From: an uncultured Eubacteriales bacterium
Lineage (GTDB): Bacteria; Bacillota; Clostridia; Oscillospirales; Oscillospiraceae
Direction of reading: 5' to 3'
DNA length: 30,145 nt
NCBI GenBank assembly: GCA_900545405.1
Contig: UQYT01000031.1
Span: forward strand, 1 to 30,145
Made by a program: the position numbers and the translations under genes. Below, one piece after another: positions 1-7,110 of the stretch. Position 1 is the first letter of the stretch, and each line of letters opens with the position of its first letter. Under the pieces are notes generated by a model. The model worked only from the letters and a program-made list of their open reading frames with translations, was not told where the DNA came from and did not search any database.

Positions 1-109
1 AGCGCTTTTCTTTGGCGGCTCGACACCGTTTCTTTGGGCAAGCACCAAAGAAATGGGGTCGAATCGCAGGACAGGCCCTCGACCACCTCCCAACGTATCG
101 GCGCACACG
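1..109. repeat. Half copy of the palindromic repeat (copy 1, at contig edge)
   Basis: Positions 1-109 align without gaps to 13633-13741 and to 14090-14198, with a handful of substitutions. The copy contains the stem-loop at 21-61 (arms 21-37 and 45-61, 7-nt loop, core arms TTTCTTTGG/CCAAAGAAA). Only the left half of the full palindrome of 13631-13894 is present. The open frames crossing this block (such as one from base 12) are translations of the repeat and of the antisense strand of the phage gene, not genes. The contig probably broke here because the repeat is multicopy. Confidence 0.85.
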
Positions 110-152
110 CACCCGCGCAAGTGCGGTACCGCCTATGGCTGCGGGGCGGGGA

Positions 153-776
153 TTATATCGAGTTCCACCCCGCAGATATGGGGTCGTAGGGCGGGTCGCC
201 GCCGGCGGAGACGGCGCTGCCGGCGCTGCGGCGGGCGTTTTCGCGGTCGCGGCGCTCGCGCTCGAGCTCGGAGCGGAGGCGCGTGAGCTCGCTCTCGCGC
301 TTTTCGGCCTCGCTGCGGCGCAGATGCTCGGCGTAGGCGTCCGTGAGGCTCGCGCCGCGGCGCACCTCGTCCCAGACCTCGGCGGGGATGGCGTTCTTGT
401 CGCGCCGGAGCCTGTCCGCCGCCTCGGGGAAGGTCTTCACAAAGCTCTCGCAGTCGCGGCGGCGGCGCTCGGCGGGGTCGGGGTCGAAGCTCTCGCCCGC
501 GCGCAGGGCCTCCAGCTCGCGGCTGGCGTCGCCCAGCTTGCCGCGGATGCGGTCGTAGTCCATGCCCTTCTGCGCGAGGGCGATGACCTCGTCGCGGCCC
601 ACGCTCTTGGTCTCGCCGAGGTGCCGGAGCGTGAAGCTCTCGTCCCCGGCGCCCTTTTCGGCCTTGGGATCCATCGCGGGCTCGGCGTCGTCGGTCACGC
701 CGCGCATCATCTCCGCGACGTCTATCTTCCACTCCCCGCCCTCGGCGGCGGCGGTCTGAACGGTGTTCTCTTCCAT
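153..776 (-). CDS. Phage scaffold-like protein
   Basis: A 207-residue charged protein. Residues ~45-90 form a conserved-looking segment (FTLRHLGETKSV, then DEVIALAQKGMDYDRIRGKLG-like helix). Residues ~140-185 are a strongly charged Glu/Arg helix that should form a coiled coil, and the C-terminus is a short Gly/Pro tail ending in NSI. This composition and the place directly after the portal gene fit the scaffold or minor head protein of Firmicutes siphophage-type prophages, which normally precedes the major capsid gene. The start is supported by GGGGAG 5 nt upstream, and 13 nt separate it from the portal gene. No capsid gene follows; 44 nt further the sequence enters the repeat at 1-109. The role is inferred from context and composition. 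Confidence 0.6.
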   Translation of the reverse strand: MEENTVQTAAAEGGEWKIDVAEMMRGVTDDAEPAMDPKAEKGAGDESFTLRHLGETKSVGRDEVIALAQKGMDYDRIRGKLGDASRELEALRAGESFDPDPAERRRRDCESFVKTFPEAADRLRRDKNAIPAEVWDEVRRGASLTDAYAEHLRRSEAEKRESELTRLRSELERERRDRENARRSAGSAVSAGGDPPYDPISAGWNSI

Positions 777-789
777 ATGCTCTCCCCTC

Positions 790-2388
790 TCAGACGGTCT
801 GGCCCGGCTGCGCGCCCTCGGCGGCGCGGCGGGCGGTTATGGCGTTTATGAGGCCCTGGCGGTCGGTGATGTAGCCGTCGGGCACGCGCTCGAGATATTC
901 GAGCACGTCTATGTGGCCCTGCGCGAGCAGGTTGTCCATGGTCTGCGTCGCGGCGATCTCGCTCCAGTAGGCGGCGGCGCCGACGTCGAGCTTGAGCCTC
1001 AGCGGCAGGTCGCGCAGGCTGGAGAAGTCGTAGAGCACGGAGATCTTGCCGTTCTCGCCCCTGGGCAGGGCGTCGCCCGCGAAGTCCAGCAGCTCGGAGG
1101 AGACCTCCGCCGCGGGGTCGATCTCGGCGGGGCGCAGGCCGTAGTAGCCGCTCATGAAGTCCATGTAGATGGCGCCGAGGTCCTCTATGCTCTGATAGAG
1201 GTTCTGGCGGGTTATCTCATTGGGCGTGGCGGCGGCGCGCTGCAGGGCGATGATGGCGGAGGTGTTGTCCGGCTTCGCCTCGCCGAGGGCGACGCTGGTC
1301 GCGCCGAGGTTGGTCTGCGTGAGGCTCTGCGTGAGCTCGATGAACTGCGCTATCTGCGGCGAGATCTGCGCGGGGCCGAGCACGCGGGCCACGTTGTCCA
1401 CGCCCCCGCCGTTGACGCCGATGGCCCGGCCGATGCCGTTGTCCCAGCGCGGGATGCGGGTCTTGTCGTAGACTATCTTGGGGTAGGCCGTAGCCATGAG
1501 GGATATCATGCTCATGGCGAAGAGCTTGTTGATGTATATCTGGTTCGGGATGAGGCCGGTTATCAGGGCCTGACCGTGATAGCTGTCCTGCACGTAGTCC
1601 CAGCAGAGCCAGGTCACGGGATAGAGCCTGAGCCCGAGGTCCCAGGGCTTGCGTATCATGACGCCGCGGGCGCACTCGCAGCCCCAGACGGTGCCGGTCT
1701 TTTCGTCCTTCCAGAGCCGGAGGATGACGGTGGTCTTCTCGCCCGTGTCCTTGTAGGCGTCCATGAGCTGCTCGTCGGTGTCCTCCTTGATGGACTGCCA
1801 CTCGGCACAGCCGAAGCGGCGGGCCCGCTCGCGCAGGGCGTCGGTCATCTCGCGGCGCTTGATGAGGATGTAGGGCTGGCTCTGGACGTGCCTGTCGGCG
1901 GTGTTGCCGAAGCCGATGCGGGTGTTCTGCACTATCTCGGTGACGATGGCCCCGTGCCGCCCGTCGCCGGAGTCGGCGTCCGCGTCCCACCAGGTGTAGG
2001 TGGCGCCGTCGCCGTCCACGGCGGCGTTGCGCATGTACTCCTTGAGCAGCCAGGTGAGCTTGTTGTGCTCGAAGAGCGCCTCGAACTCGGCGTTGATGAC
2101 GTCGGCGGCGCGCTTCAGGCCCCGGTCGCCCGCGCCGGAGGGCAGGGGCGAGCACTGGAGCTTGAGCTTGTCGCTGGTGATGGAGGCCACGGTGAAGAGC
2201 GTCACGCGCTTGAGGAAGTTGAACTGCGGCGTGGGCAGGCCGTTGGATTCCACGCCCTCCCACTGCTTGCCGATGAAGAAGTTCTCGTTCACGCGGACGG
2301 TGTCGTCGAGCTGGATGCTGTCGTTGTAGGCGAGCATTTTCTCATACTCGCGCCAGACCGAATCTGCGGTAAGTTCCTTCGGCTTCAT
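790..2388 (-). CDS. Phage portal protein
   Basis: A 532-residue protein matching the portal (head-tail connector) proteins of tailed phages in Firmicutes prophages. The portal is the dodecameric ring through which DNA enters the capsid. The N-terminus is a helical region with a NENFFIGKQWEGV motif (~residues 30-45), followed by a long alpha/beta body containing NFLKRVTLFTVASITSDKL and, near 310-345, the helix-rich ALITGLIPNQIYINKLFAM region. Length is normal for the family. I chose ATG at 2388 because GGAGGTG lies about 6 nt before it; a GTG two codons earlier (2394) sits too close to that site and overlaps the stop of the upstream gene. It lies in a five-gene packaging operon between a small membrane protein and the scaffold-like gene. 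Confidence 0.85.
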   Translation of the reverse strand: MKPKELTADSVWREYEKMLAYNDSIQLDDTVRVNENFFIGKQWEGVESNGLPTPQFNFLKRVTLFTVASITSDKLKLQCSPLPSGAGDRGLKRAADVINAEFEALFEHNKLTWLLKEYMRNAAVDGDGATYTWWDADADSGDGRHGAIVTEIVQNTRIGFGNTADRHVQSQPYILIKRREMTDALRERARRFGCAEWQSIKEDTDEQLMDAYKDTGEKTTVILRLWKDEKTGTVWGCECARGVMIRKPWDLGLRLYPVTWLCWDYVQDSYHGQALITGLIPNQIYINKLFAMSMISLMATAYPKIVYDKTRIPRWDNGIGRAIGVNGGGVDNVARVLGPAQISPQIAQFIELTQSLTQTNLGATSVALGEAKPDNTSAIIALQRAAATPNEITRQNLYQSIEDLGAIYMDFMSGYYGLRPAEIDPAAEVSSELLDFAGDALPRGENGKISVLYDFSSLRDLPLRLKLDVGAAAYWSEIAATQTMDNLLAQGHIDVLEYLERVPDGYITDRQGLINAITARRAAEGAQPGQTV

Positions 2389-2390
2389 GC

Positions 2391-2642
2391 TCACACCTCC
2401 TCGCCGGGCCTGCGGCGCATGTCGGCCTCGCCGTAGGCGAGTATGCCGGAGAGCGCCTCCTCAAAGCGGCGCTGCTCGCGCGCGGCCCTCTCGCACAGGG
2501 CGTCGAGCTCGGGCTCGGTGAGCTCCCGCCAGTCCGCGCCCTCCCGGGCGTCCAGCGCCCTGAGGCAGCGCGAGAGCGAGAGCGCCGCCGCCACGCTCGC
2601 CGCGGCGCAGATGAGCGCGGCGATAAGCAGAATGATCTCCAT
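2391..2642 (-). CDS. Small single-pass membrane protein in the prophage packaging operon
   Basis: An 83-residue protein. Residues ~3-22 form one hydrophobic helix (MEIILLIAALICAAASVAAA); the rest is a charged helix rich in Arg, Glu and Ala. The ATG at 2642 has GGAGG 7 nt upstream; a longer frame from 2681 overlaps the end of the terminase gene and lacks such support. It sits between terL (19-nt gap) and the portal gene (2-nt gap), so it is translationally linked to both. I recognise no family. Small membrane proteins at this position occur in clostridial prophages, but their function is unknown. Confidence 0.6.
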   Translation of the reverse strand: MEIILLIAALICAAASVAAALSLSRCLRALDAREGADWRELTEPELDALCERAAREQRRFEEALSGILAYGEADMRRRPGEEV

Positions 2643-2661
2643 TTTCCGTCCTCCTGTAAAA

Positions 2662-4044
2662 TCAAAATTCCAGATATCCACGGTTCGGGCTGCCGCCGGT
2701 CATGAACTCGTCGTAGGGCTCCAGCGGCTCGCCGTCGTCCTCGCGGGAGGGCGCCGGGGCGGCGCTCTCGGCGGCGAGGGTGCGGCTTATGCAGTAATAG
2801 CGCACGGCGTCCACGCGGTGGGTGACGTCGTGGGGCTCGCGGGCGCAGTCGTTGGGGTTGGTCTCGTCGGCCTGGATGTCCCGCAGGTCCTCTATGGTGT
2901 TCCGGCAGCTCTTGAAGAACATGAGCATCGGCCTCTCCTCCCCGCGCCTCGCGAGCGCCTCCTTAATGAGCAGGTGGCCCTGCACGCGGTTGTTGTCGGC
3001 CTTCACGATGGGCACGCCGCAGTCCATGAAGATCTCGGCCATGGTGCGGCCGGTGTCCTTCTGCCGGTTCCACATGTCCGGCGGCGCGAAGGTGACCTCG
3101 ATGCGCTCCCCGGGCAGGGTGTGGGAGAGCATCGCCTCCGCGGCCTCGCGGACGATGAGCCCGGGGGCGGAGAACTCGCGGTACATCCAGCTGCGCCCCT
3201 CCCCGTCCACGGCGAACCAGGCGCAGGCAAACATGTCGAGACCGTAGTCAAAGGCTCTGTATCTCTTCCAACTGTCCGGCAGCTTGAACGGCTCGACAAT
3301 GTTCGCCCCGCCCGCGAGCTCGGGGAAGTAGCTGCCCCCGAGCGCCTCCCAGTCCCCGTAGCGATAGGCGCGGCGCAGGTCCTCGGGCATGGAGGAGAGC
3401 ATCCTCACATACGCGGGCGAGGAGCGCAGCAGCGCGGTGTTGTCCTCGACGGTGGCGGGGATGAACACGTAGTCCTCCGGGTCCTCGCTGGCCTCGGGGT
3501 CGTCCGCGTCGGTGATGAAGTCGCGGTCGATGAAGAGGCGCTTTACCCACCGGTGGCCGACGCCTCCGGGGTTGCAGGTGATGTACATCCGCTTGGGGAA
3601 GTCGTTCACGCCGCGGAGCAGCCCGCCGAGGAACTGAAAGGCGCGCCAGGTGAACTGCGTGGCCTCGTCGAGGAATATCCAGTCGTATTCCTGCCCGTTG
3701 TACTCCAGCTCCGAGTTCTCGCCCGCCCAGTGTCCGAAGTGGATGAGGCTGCCGTTTGAGAAGCTGATGGAGTGGAGCGAGCCGTTGTAGGAGCAAAACT
3801 CGGGGTTTATCATCCTGAGCATCGGCTCTATGTGGTTCGACTGGAGCTCGGGGTAGGTGCGGCGGAGGATGAGGATGCGGATGCCGGCGTAGTTATAGGC
3901 GCCGAGCAGGGCCTTGGTGCGCACGGCCCAGGTCTTGCCGCCGCCCTTCGCGCCCCCGTAGGCGGTGTAGAGCTTGCGGGAGGCGAAGAACAGCTTCTGC
4001 TTGGGGTTGGCCTCGCCGGGGTCCCAGACATATTCTCCCGTCAT
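2662..4044 (-). CDS. terL: Phage terminase large subunit
   Basis: A 460-residue DNA-packaging motor and nuclease. The N-terminal ATPase has a Walker A-type loop GGAKGGGKT (residues 30-38), a Walker B IFLDEAT (Asp126-Glu127) and the coupling motif TCNPGG (156-161). The C-terminal RNase H-like nuclease begins near AFDYGLD, with Asp266 the likely first metal ligand. Both halves look intact and the length is normal. The ATG overlaps the small-subunit stop by 4 nt (ATGA), typical of terS-terL pairs. The protein would bind procapsids through the portal encoded two genes downstream, but no capsid gene is present in the window. Confidence 0.95.
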   Translation of the reverse strand: MTGEYVWDPGEANPKQKLFFASRKLYTAYGGAKGGGKTWAVRTKALLGAYNYAGIRILILRRTYPELQSNHIEPMLRMINPEFCSYNGSLHSISFSNGSLIHFGHWAGENSELEYNGQEYDWIFLDEATQFTWRAFQFLGGLLRGVNDFPKRMYITCNPGGVGHRWVKRLFIDRDFITDADDPEASEDPEDYVFIPATVEDNTALLRSSPAYVRMLSSMPEDLRRAYRYGDWEALGGSYFPELAGGANIVEPFKLPDSWKRYRAFDYGLDMFACAWFAVDGEGRSWMYREFSAPGLIVREAAEAMLSHTLPGERIEVTFAPPDMWNRQKDTGRTMAEIFMDCGVPIVKADNNRVQGHLLIKEALARRGEERPMLMFFKSCRNTIEDLRDIQADETNPNDCAREPHDVTHRVDAVRYYCISRTLAAESAAPAPSREDDGEPLEPYDEFMTGGSPNRGYLEF

Positions 4045-4406
4045 TCTGCGGCCCCGCTTCCGACGCCCTCCAGCCTTATGACCAGGCGTTTTTCGGCCCC
4101 GGCGCCCGCCTTGTCGGCGTAGCCGCCGTTTTTCTCCTGCTTGAGCGCGTTCATGCAGCCCGTGGCGCGGCCGGACTCGGTCACCATCTGGTTTTCCAGC
4201 CAGTCCATGCGCCGGAGCCGCGCGCGCTCGAGCTCGGGCCGGTAGCGCGCGTCCGCGAGATACGCGGCGTATTTTTCCTCGCTCAAGCCCAGCTCGAGCA
4301 GCATGCCCGCCTCCGTGGGAAAGCGCCCCTCGGCCTGACGGCGCTCGAAGTAGCGCTCTATCCTCTCCCGGAGCTGGGCCGCCGTCTCCTTCCTCGGCCT
4401 TGCCAA
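4041..4406 (-). CDS. terS: Phage terminase small subunit
   Basis: A 121-residue protein directly before terL and overlapping it by 4 nt, which is the standard place for the DNA-recognition subunit of the terminase. It begins with a basic ARPRKE segment and an arginine/glutamate helix, followed by a helix-turn-helix-like region (TEAGMLLELGLSEEKYAAYL, ~residues 33-52), consistent with a phage terminase small subunit. I chose TTG at 4406 because GGGAGGTGAGG lies about 7 nt upstream of it; the longer frame from TTG 4424 would place this Shine-Dalgarno site inside the coding region. No promoter was recognised in the ~60 nt upstream, and the gene begins just past the ilvA terminator. Confidence 0.8.
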   Translation of the reverse strand: MARPRKETAAQLRERIERYFERRQAEGRFPTEAGMLLELGLSEEKYAAYLADARYRPELERARLRRMDWLENQMVTESGRATGCMNALKQEKNGGYADKAGAGAEKRLVIRLEGVGSGAAE

Positions 4407-4468
4407 GTCCTCACCTCCCGACAAGGCGCCAATATACAGGCTTTCAAAAAAAGCGAAAGGGCGTTTGC

Positions 4469-4506
4469 AAAAAAAATTTCCCCGGGCGCCGAAGCGTCCG
4501 GGGAAG
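4469..4506 (-). terminator. Rho-independent terminator of ilvA
   Basis: Read on the minus strand: TTCCCCGG-a-CGC, a TTCG loop, GCG-c-CCGGGGAA, then a run of T residues. It begins 24 nt after the ilvA stop. It isolates ilvA from the prophage genes transcribed in the same direction further down. Confidence 0.9.
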
Positions 4507-4529
4507 CGGGTGTTGTGTTAGGTTTTGGC

Positions 4530-5738
4530 TCATTCTGTCGCGACGTCGTAGCCCTCGTCGGCGAGGCGCTTTAGCAGGGAGGCGCTGTGCTCCTCGCCGC
4601 CGACCTCGCAGGCGATGTGCACGAGTATCTCGCTGGGCGAGAGGGTGGGACAGAGCCTGTCGTGGTTTATCGTCATAATGTTCGCGCCGGTGTCTGCTAT
4701 AATGTGGAGCAGGCGCATGAGGCTGCCCGGCGAATCCGGCAGGCGGGTGGCGAACTTGATGCGCCTGTGCCGGGAGACGAGGCCCAGCTCTATGACGCGG
4801 TGGATGAAGCTGACGTCGATGTTGCCGCCGGAGAGGAGGCAGACGGTCTTTTTGTCCGCGGTGTCGATCTTGCCGGAGAGCACGGCGGCGAGGGAGCTCG
4901 CGCCGGAGGGCTCGACTATCTGCTTGGTGCGCTCCATGAGCAGCAGTATGGCGGCGGAGATGTCGTTGTCGGAGACGGTTACCATGTCGTCGGCGTACTT
5001 CATTATCTCGGCCACGGTCTTTTCGCCGGGGCACTTGACGGCGATGCCGTCCGCGATGGTGGAGACGCGCTCGCTCTCGACGCGCCTGCCCTCGTGGAAG
5101 CTGCGGTAGACGGCGTTTGCGCCCTCGGCCTGGACGCCGATGACCTTTACGCGGGGGTTCGCCTGCTTGATGCAGGCCGAGACGCCCGCCAGCAGCCCGC
5201 CGCCGCCGACGGGGACGACAACGGTGTCCACCGTGGGCAGCACGCTGAGTATCTCGAGGCCGACGGTGCCCTGACCGGCCATGACCTCGTAGTCGTCAAA
5301 GGGGTGCAGGAAGGTGGCGCCCTCCTCGGCGCATATCTCCATGGCCTTGGCATAGGCGTCGTCATAGCACTCGCCGCAGAGGACGACCTTGGCGCCGTAG
5401 CCCTCGGTGGCCTGCACCTTGGCGATGGGCGCGGCCTTGGGCATGACGATGGTGGCGGGGATGCCGTGGCTGTGCGCGGCGAAGGCCACGCCCTGGGCGT
5501 GGTTGCCGGCGGAGGAGGCCACGACGGCGTTGAGCTCCCCGCGCTCGAGCAGCGCGCCTATCTTGTTGGCCGCTCCGCGTATCTTAAAGGAGCCGGTCTT
5601 CTGCCTGTTTTCGCACTTCATCCAGACCTCTCCGCCCGCCATGTTGGAGAAGGTGGAGCTGTAATCGAGCTCGGTCTTGTGTATGATGCCCTCGAGCCGC
5701 TTTGCCGCGCGCTCGAAGTCCTTTAATGTGAGTTCCAT
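4530..5738 (-). CDS. ilvA: Threonine ammonia-lyase (threonine dehydratase) with C-terminal ACT domain
   Basis: A 402-residue cytoplasmic PLP enzyme converting L-threonine to 2-oxobutanoate and ammonia (isoleucine synthesis or threonine catabolism). The PLP lysine is Lys52 in KTGSFKIRGAANK. The phosphate-binding glycine loop is PVGGGGLLAGV (~176-186), and a Ser/Gly motif SGGNIDVS lies near 303. Residues ~325-402 form an ACT-like domain (FATRLPDSPGSLMRLLHIIADTGANI), as in the short IlvA/TdcB-type enzymes with one regulatory domain; the ligand cannot be told from sequence. The ATG at 5738 has GGGAGGCG 7 nt upstream. The gene stands alone, with its own sigma-A promoter and terminator, between prophage-type genes on both sides. 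Confidence 0.93.
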   Translation of the reverse strand: MELTLKDFERAAKRLEGIIHKTELDYSSTFSNMAGGEVWMKCENRQKTGSFKIRGAANKIGALLERGELNAVVASSAGNHAQGVAFAAHSHGIPATIVMPKAAPIAKVQATEGYGAKVVLCGECYDDAYAKAMEICAEEGATFLHPFDDYEVMAGQGTVGLEILSVLPTVDTVVVPVGGGGLLAGVSACIKQANPRVKVIGVQAEGANAVYRSFHEGRRVESERVSTIADGIAVKCPGEKTVAEIMKYADDMVTVSDNDISAAILLLMERTKQIVEPSGASSLAAVLSGKIDTADKKTVCLLSGGNIDVSFIHRVIELGLVSRHRRIKFATRLPDSPGSLMRLLHIIADTGANIMTINHDRLCPTLSPSEILVHIACEVGGEEHSASLLKRLADEGYDVATE

Positions 5739-5793
5739 AAGGGTTCGCCTCCCTGAGCCGCGGCAGGCGCGGCGTATTTGGGTCTCTGACTTA

Positions 5794-5822
5794 ATAATAT
5801 CCCGCCCCCGGCCTCAAGTCAA
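5794..5822 (-). promoter_or_regulatory. Sigma-A promoter of ilvA
   Basis: On the minus strand, -35 TTGACT (5822-5817), a 17-nt spacer and -10 TATTAT (5799-5794). The predicted start near 5787 gives a leader of about 50 nt. No T-box or attenuator structure fits in a leader this short. Confidence 0.8.
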
Positions 5823-5857
5823 CCGCTTCCCGCGCGCAAAAAATTTGCCCCGCGCCC

Positions 5858-5904
5858 TTGCGAAACCCGGGAAAGCCGCTATATTTCATACTCATCATGA
5901 AATA
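5858..5904 (+). promoter_or_regulatory. Candidate promoter and adjoining inverted repeat
   Basis: TTGCGA (5858-5863), 16 nt, TATATT (5880-5885) read toward the gene at 5919. An inverted repeat TATTTCAT/ATGAAATA (5882-5889 and 5897-5904, 7-nt loop) overlaps the -10 and the predicted start site. It could be an operator or a 5' hairpin in the message. The -35 match is moderate. Confidence 0.45.
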
Positions 5905-5918
5905 CAGGAGGCACAAGC

Positions 5919-6875
5919 ATGGCCGCATACGACAAGAACGTGGACTATTCCGACCTCATCGCCGCGGAGGCCGCCAAGGGCGTGAACGCCGACAGGCAGC
6001 TGCTCGCGGAGCTGGAGGCCGCGCGCAACGCCAAGATATCGGGCGAGAACCTCAATTACGCCCAGACCAACGTCTACACCCAGGAGCTCGGCAGCCCCCC
6101 GCACTACTACACCGCCGAGGACCAGAGCGGCTACATAGACGAGATCTACGCCGCGGCTGAGCGCCAGGCGCTCTCGGCGCTGGAGGGCGCTTACCGCGAG
6201 CAGCTGGCCGCCTATGACAGCGAGGCCGCCGCCCTGCCGGGCCTCTACCGTGAGGCGAAGAACCAGAGCGCCGCCTCCGCCGCCGTCACGCAGCAGAGCA
6301 TGAACGAGCGCTTCACGGCCTCGGGCCTCAACTCGGGCGCGCAGGGCCAGGCGGCGCTCGCGCTGGGCATCGCCGCGCAGGGCGAGCTCGCGGGCCTGGA
6401 CGCGGAGCGGGCCTCCCGCCTCGCGGACATAGAGTCCCGCCGCGCCCAGACCAGGGCGCAGTACCAAAGCGCCGTGGCCCAGGCCATAGCGCAAAACGAG
6501 ATAGAGCGCGCCAACGCCCTCTATCAGGAGGCCGTCCGCGTGGACAACAGCTTCGCCGCCATCGACGCCGAGCTCCTCGAGCAGCTGACCGCCTCCACCA
6601 CCGCGGCCCAGGCCGCCGTCTCGTCCTACGTGCCCTCCGGCACGGGCACGGGCACGCAGACCAAGGTCCTCAGCGGCTACGAAAAGACCGCGGCCCAGGT
6701 CAGCGGCGCCAAGACCACGGCCTCCAAACTCGCCATAATCCAGAACGCCCTGAGCTCCGGGGCAATAACCTCGGCCCAGGCCGGCCTCCTGCGCTCGAAG
6801 TACGGCCTCGCCTCGGCCAGCGTCATAACGCCTGTCTCCGGTGGCGGCGGCAAAGTCACCGCCGCCATCAAATAG
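5919..6875 (+). CDS. Coiled-coil protein of prophage type, function unknown
   Basis: A 318-residue Ala/Glu/Gln-rich protein with no signal peptide or membrane helix. Residues ~1-60 carry a YDKNVDYSDLI start and an ARNAKISGENLNYAQTN motif. Residues ~75-210 are long amphipathic helices likely to form coiled coils, interrupted by GLNSGAQGQAAL. A Gly/Thr linker (~240-250) and a short helical tail with GLLRSKYGL follow. Similar proteins occur, in my recollection, next to structural genes of clostridial prophages, so a structural or ejected virion protein is plausible but not shown. The start has AGGAGG 7 nt upstream. It is transcribed away from ilvA and the packaging genes and is not in an operon. 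Confidence 0.55.
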   Translation: MAAYDKNVDYSDLIAAEAAKGVNADRQLLAELEAARNAKISGENLNYAQTNVYTQELGSPPHYYTAEDQSGYIDEIYAAAERQALSALEGAYREQLAAYDSEAAALPGLYREAKNQSAASAAVTQQSMNERFTASGLNSGAQGQAALALGIAAQGELAGLDAERASRLADIESRRAQTRAQYQSAVAQAIAQNEIERANALYQEAVRVDNSFAAIDAELLEQLTASTTAAQAAVSSYVPSGTGTGTQTKVLSGYEKTAAQVSGAKTTASKLAIIQNALSSGAITSAQAGLLRSKYGLASASVITPVSGGGGKVTAAIK

Positions 6876-6943
6876 GCCCGCGCCGCCTGGTCAGTTCAGC
6901 CACACTCCTCCGGCGGGACCCCATTGCGGCGCGGTGCCTTTGT

Positions 6944-6990
6944 CCCTGGTCTGACCTGAGTCATTCCCCGTCATTCTGGCCAGACCAGGG
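6944..6990. repeat. Perfect 10-bp inverted repeat in the intergenic region
   Basis: CCCTGGTCTG (6944-6953) and CAGACCAGGG (6981-6990) are exact reverse complements separated by 27 nt. It follows the coiled-coil gene by about 70 nt and no T-run follows, so it is not a canonical terminator. It may be a regulator site or an mRNA 3' end structure. Confidence 0.5.
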
Positions 6991-7015
6991 CCTGACTATT
7001 TGGAGAAGCTGCTAA

Positions 7016-7044
7016 TTGTCAAGGGGCTGACAAAGGGCTAAAAT
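7016..7044 (+). promoter_or_regulatory. Sigma-A promoter of the CoA-transferase-family gene with operator-like repeat
   Basis: -35 TTGTCA (7016-7021), 17-nt spacer, -10 TAAAAT (7039-7044). An exact inverted repeat TTGTCA/TGACAA (7016-7021 and 7028-7033, 6-nt gap) covers the -35 box. A second, longer palindrome begins in the -10 box. Confidence 0.65.
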
Positions 7045-7078
7045 CAGTATAGGCGGCAGTGCCGTCTATACTGATTTT
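7040..7078. promoter_or_regulatory. 18-bp palindrome over the -10 box and start site (candidate operator)
   Basis: The arms 7040-7057 and 7061-7078 are reverse complements except for one position (a G-T pair), with a 3-nt centre; the outer 13 bp, AAAATCAGTATAG, are perfect. If the promoter at 7016-7044 is right, transcription starts near 7051 inside the palindrome, so it is better explained as a repressor or activator site than as an mRNA hairpin. A small hairpin (GCGGT/ACCGC, 7081-7093) lies just before the Shine-Dalgarno site. Confidence 0.6.
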
Positions 7079-7110
7079 ATGCGGTTTCACCGCGGGAGGA
7101 GAGCAAAAAG

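Noticed and set aside
12..851. Long plus-strand open frame of 279 codons
   Set aside because: It runs through the repeat and then antisense to the scaffold-like gene; the composition is that of a high-GC shadow frame.
763..2436. 557-codon plus-strand open frame
   Set aside because: Antisense shadow of the portal gene, which has a clear family match and proper start.
5739..5822. T-box or leader-peptide attenuation for ilvA
   Set aside because: The leader from the predicted promoter is only about 50 nt, with no specifier, T-box motif or terminator hairpin.
7040..7078. Palindrome read as a terminator of the 5919-6875 gene
   Set aside because: No T-run follows on the plus strand, it is 165 nt from the stop, and it overlaps a good promoter for the next gene.
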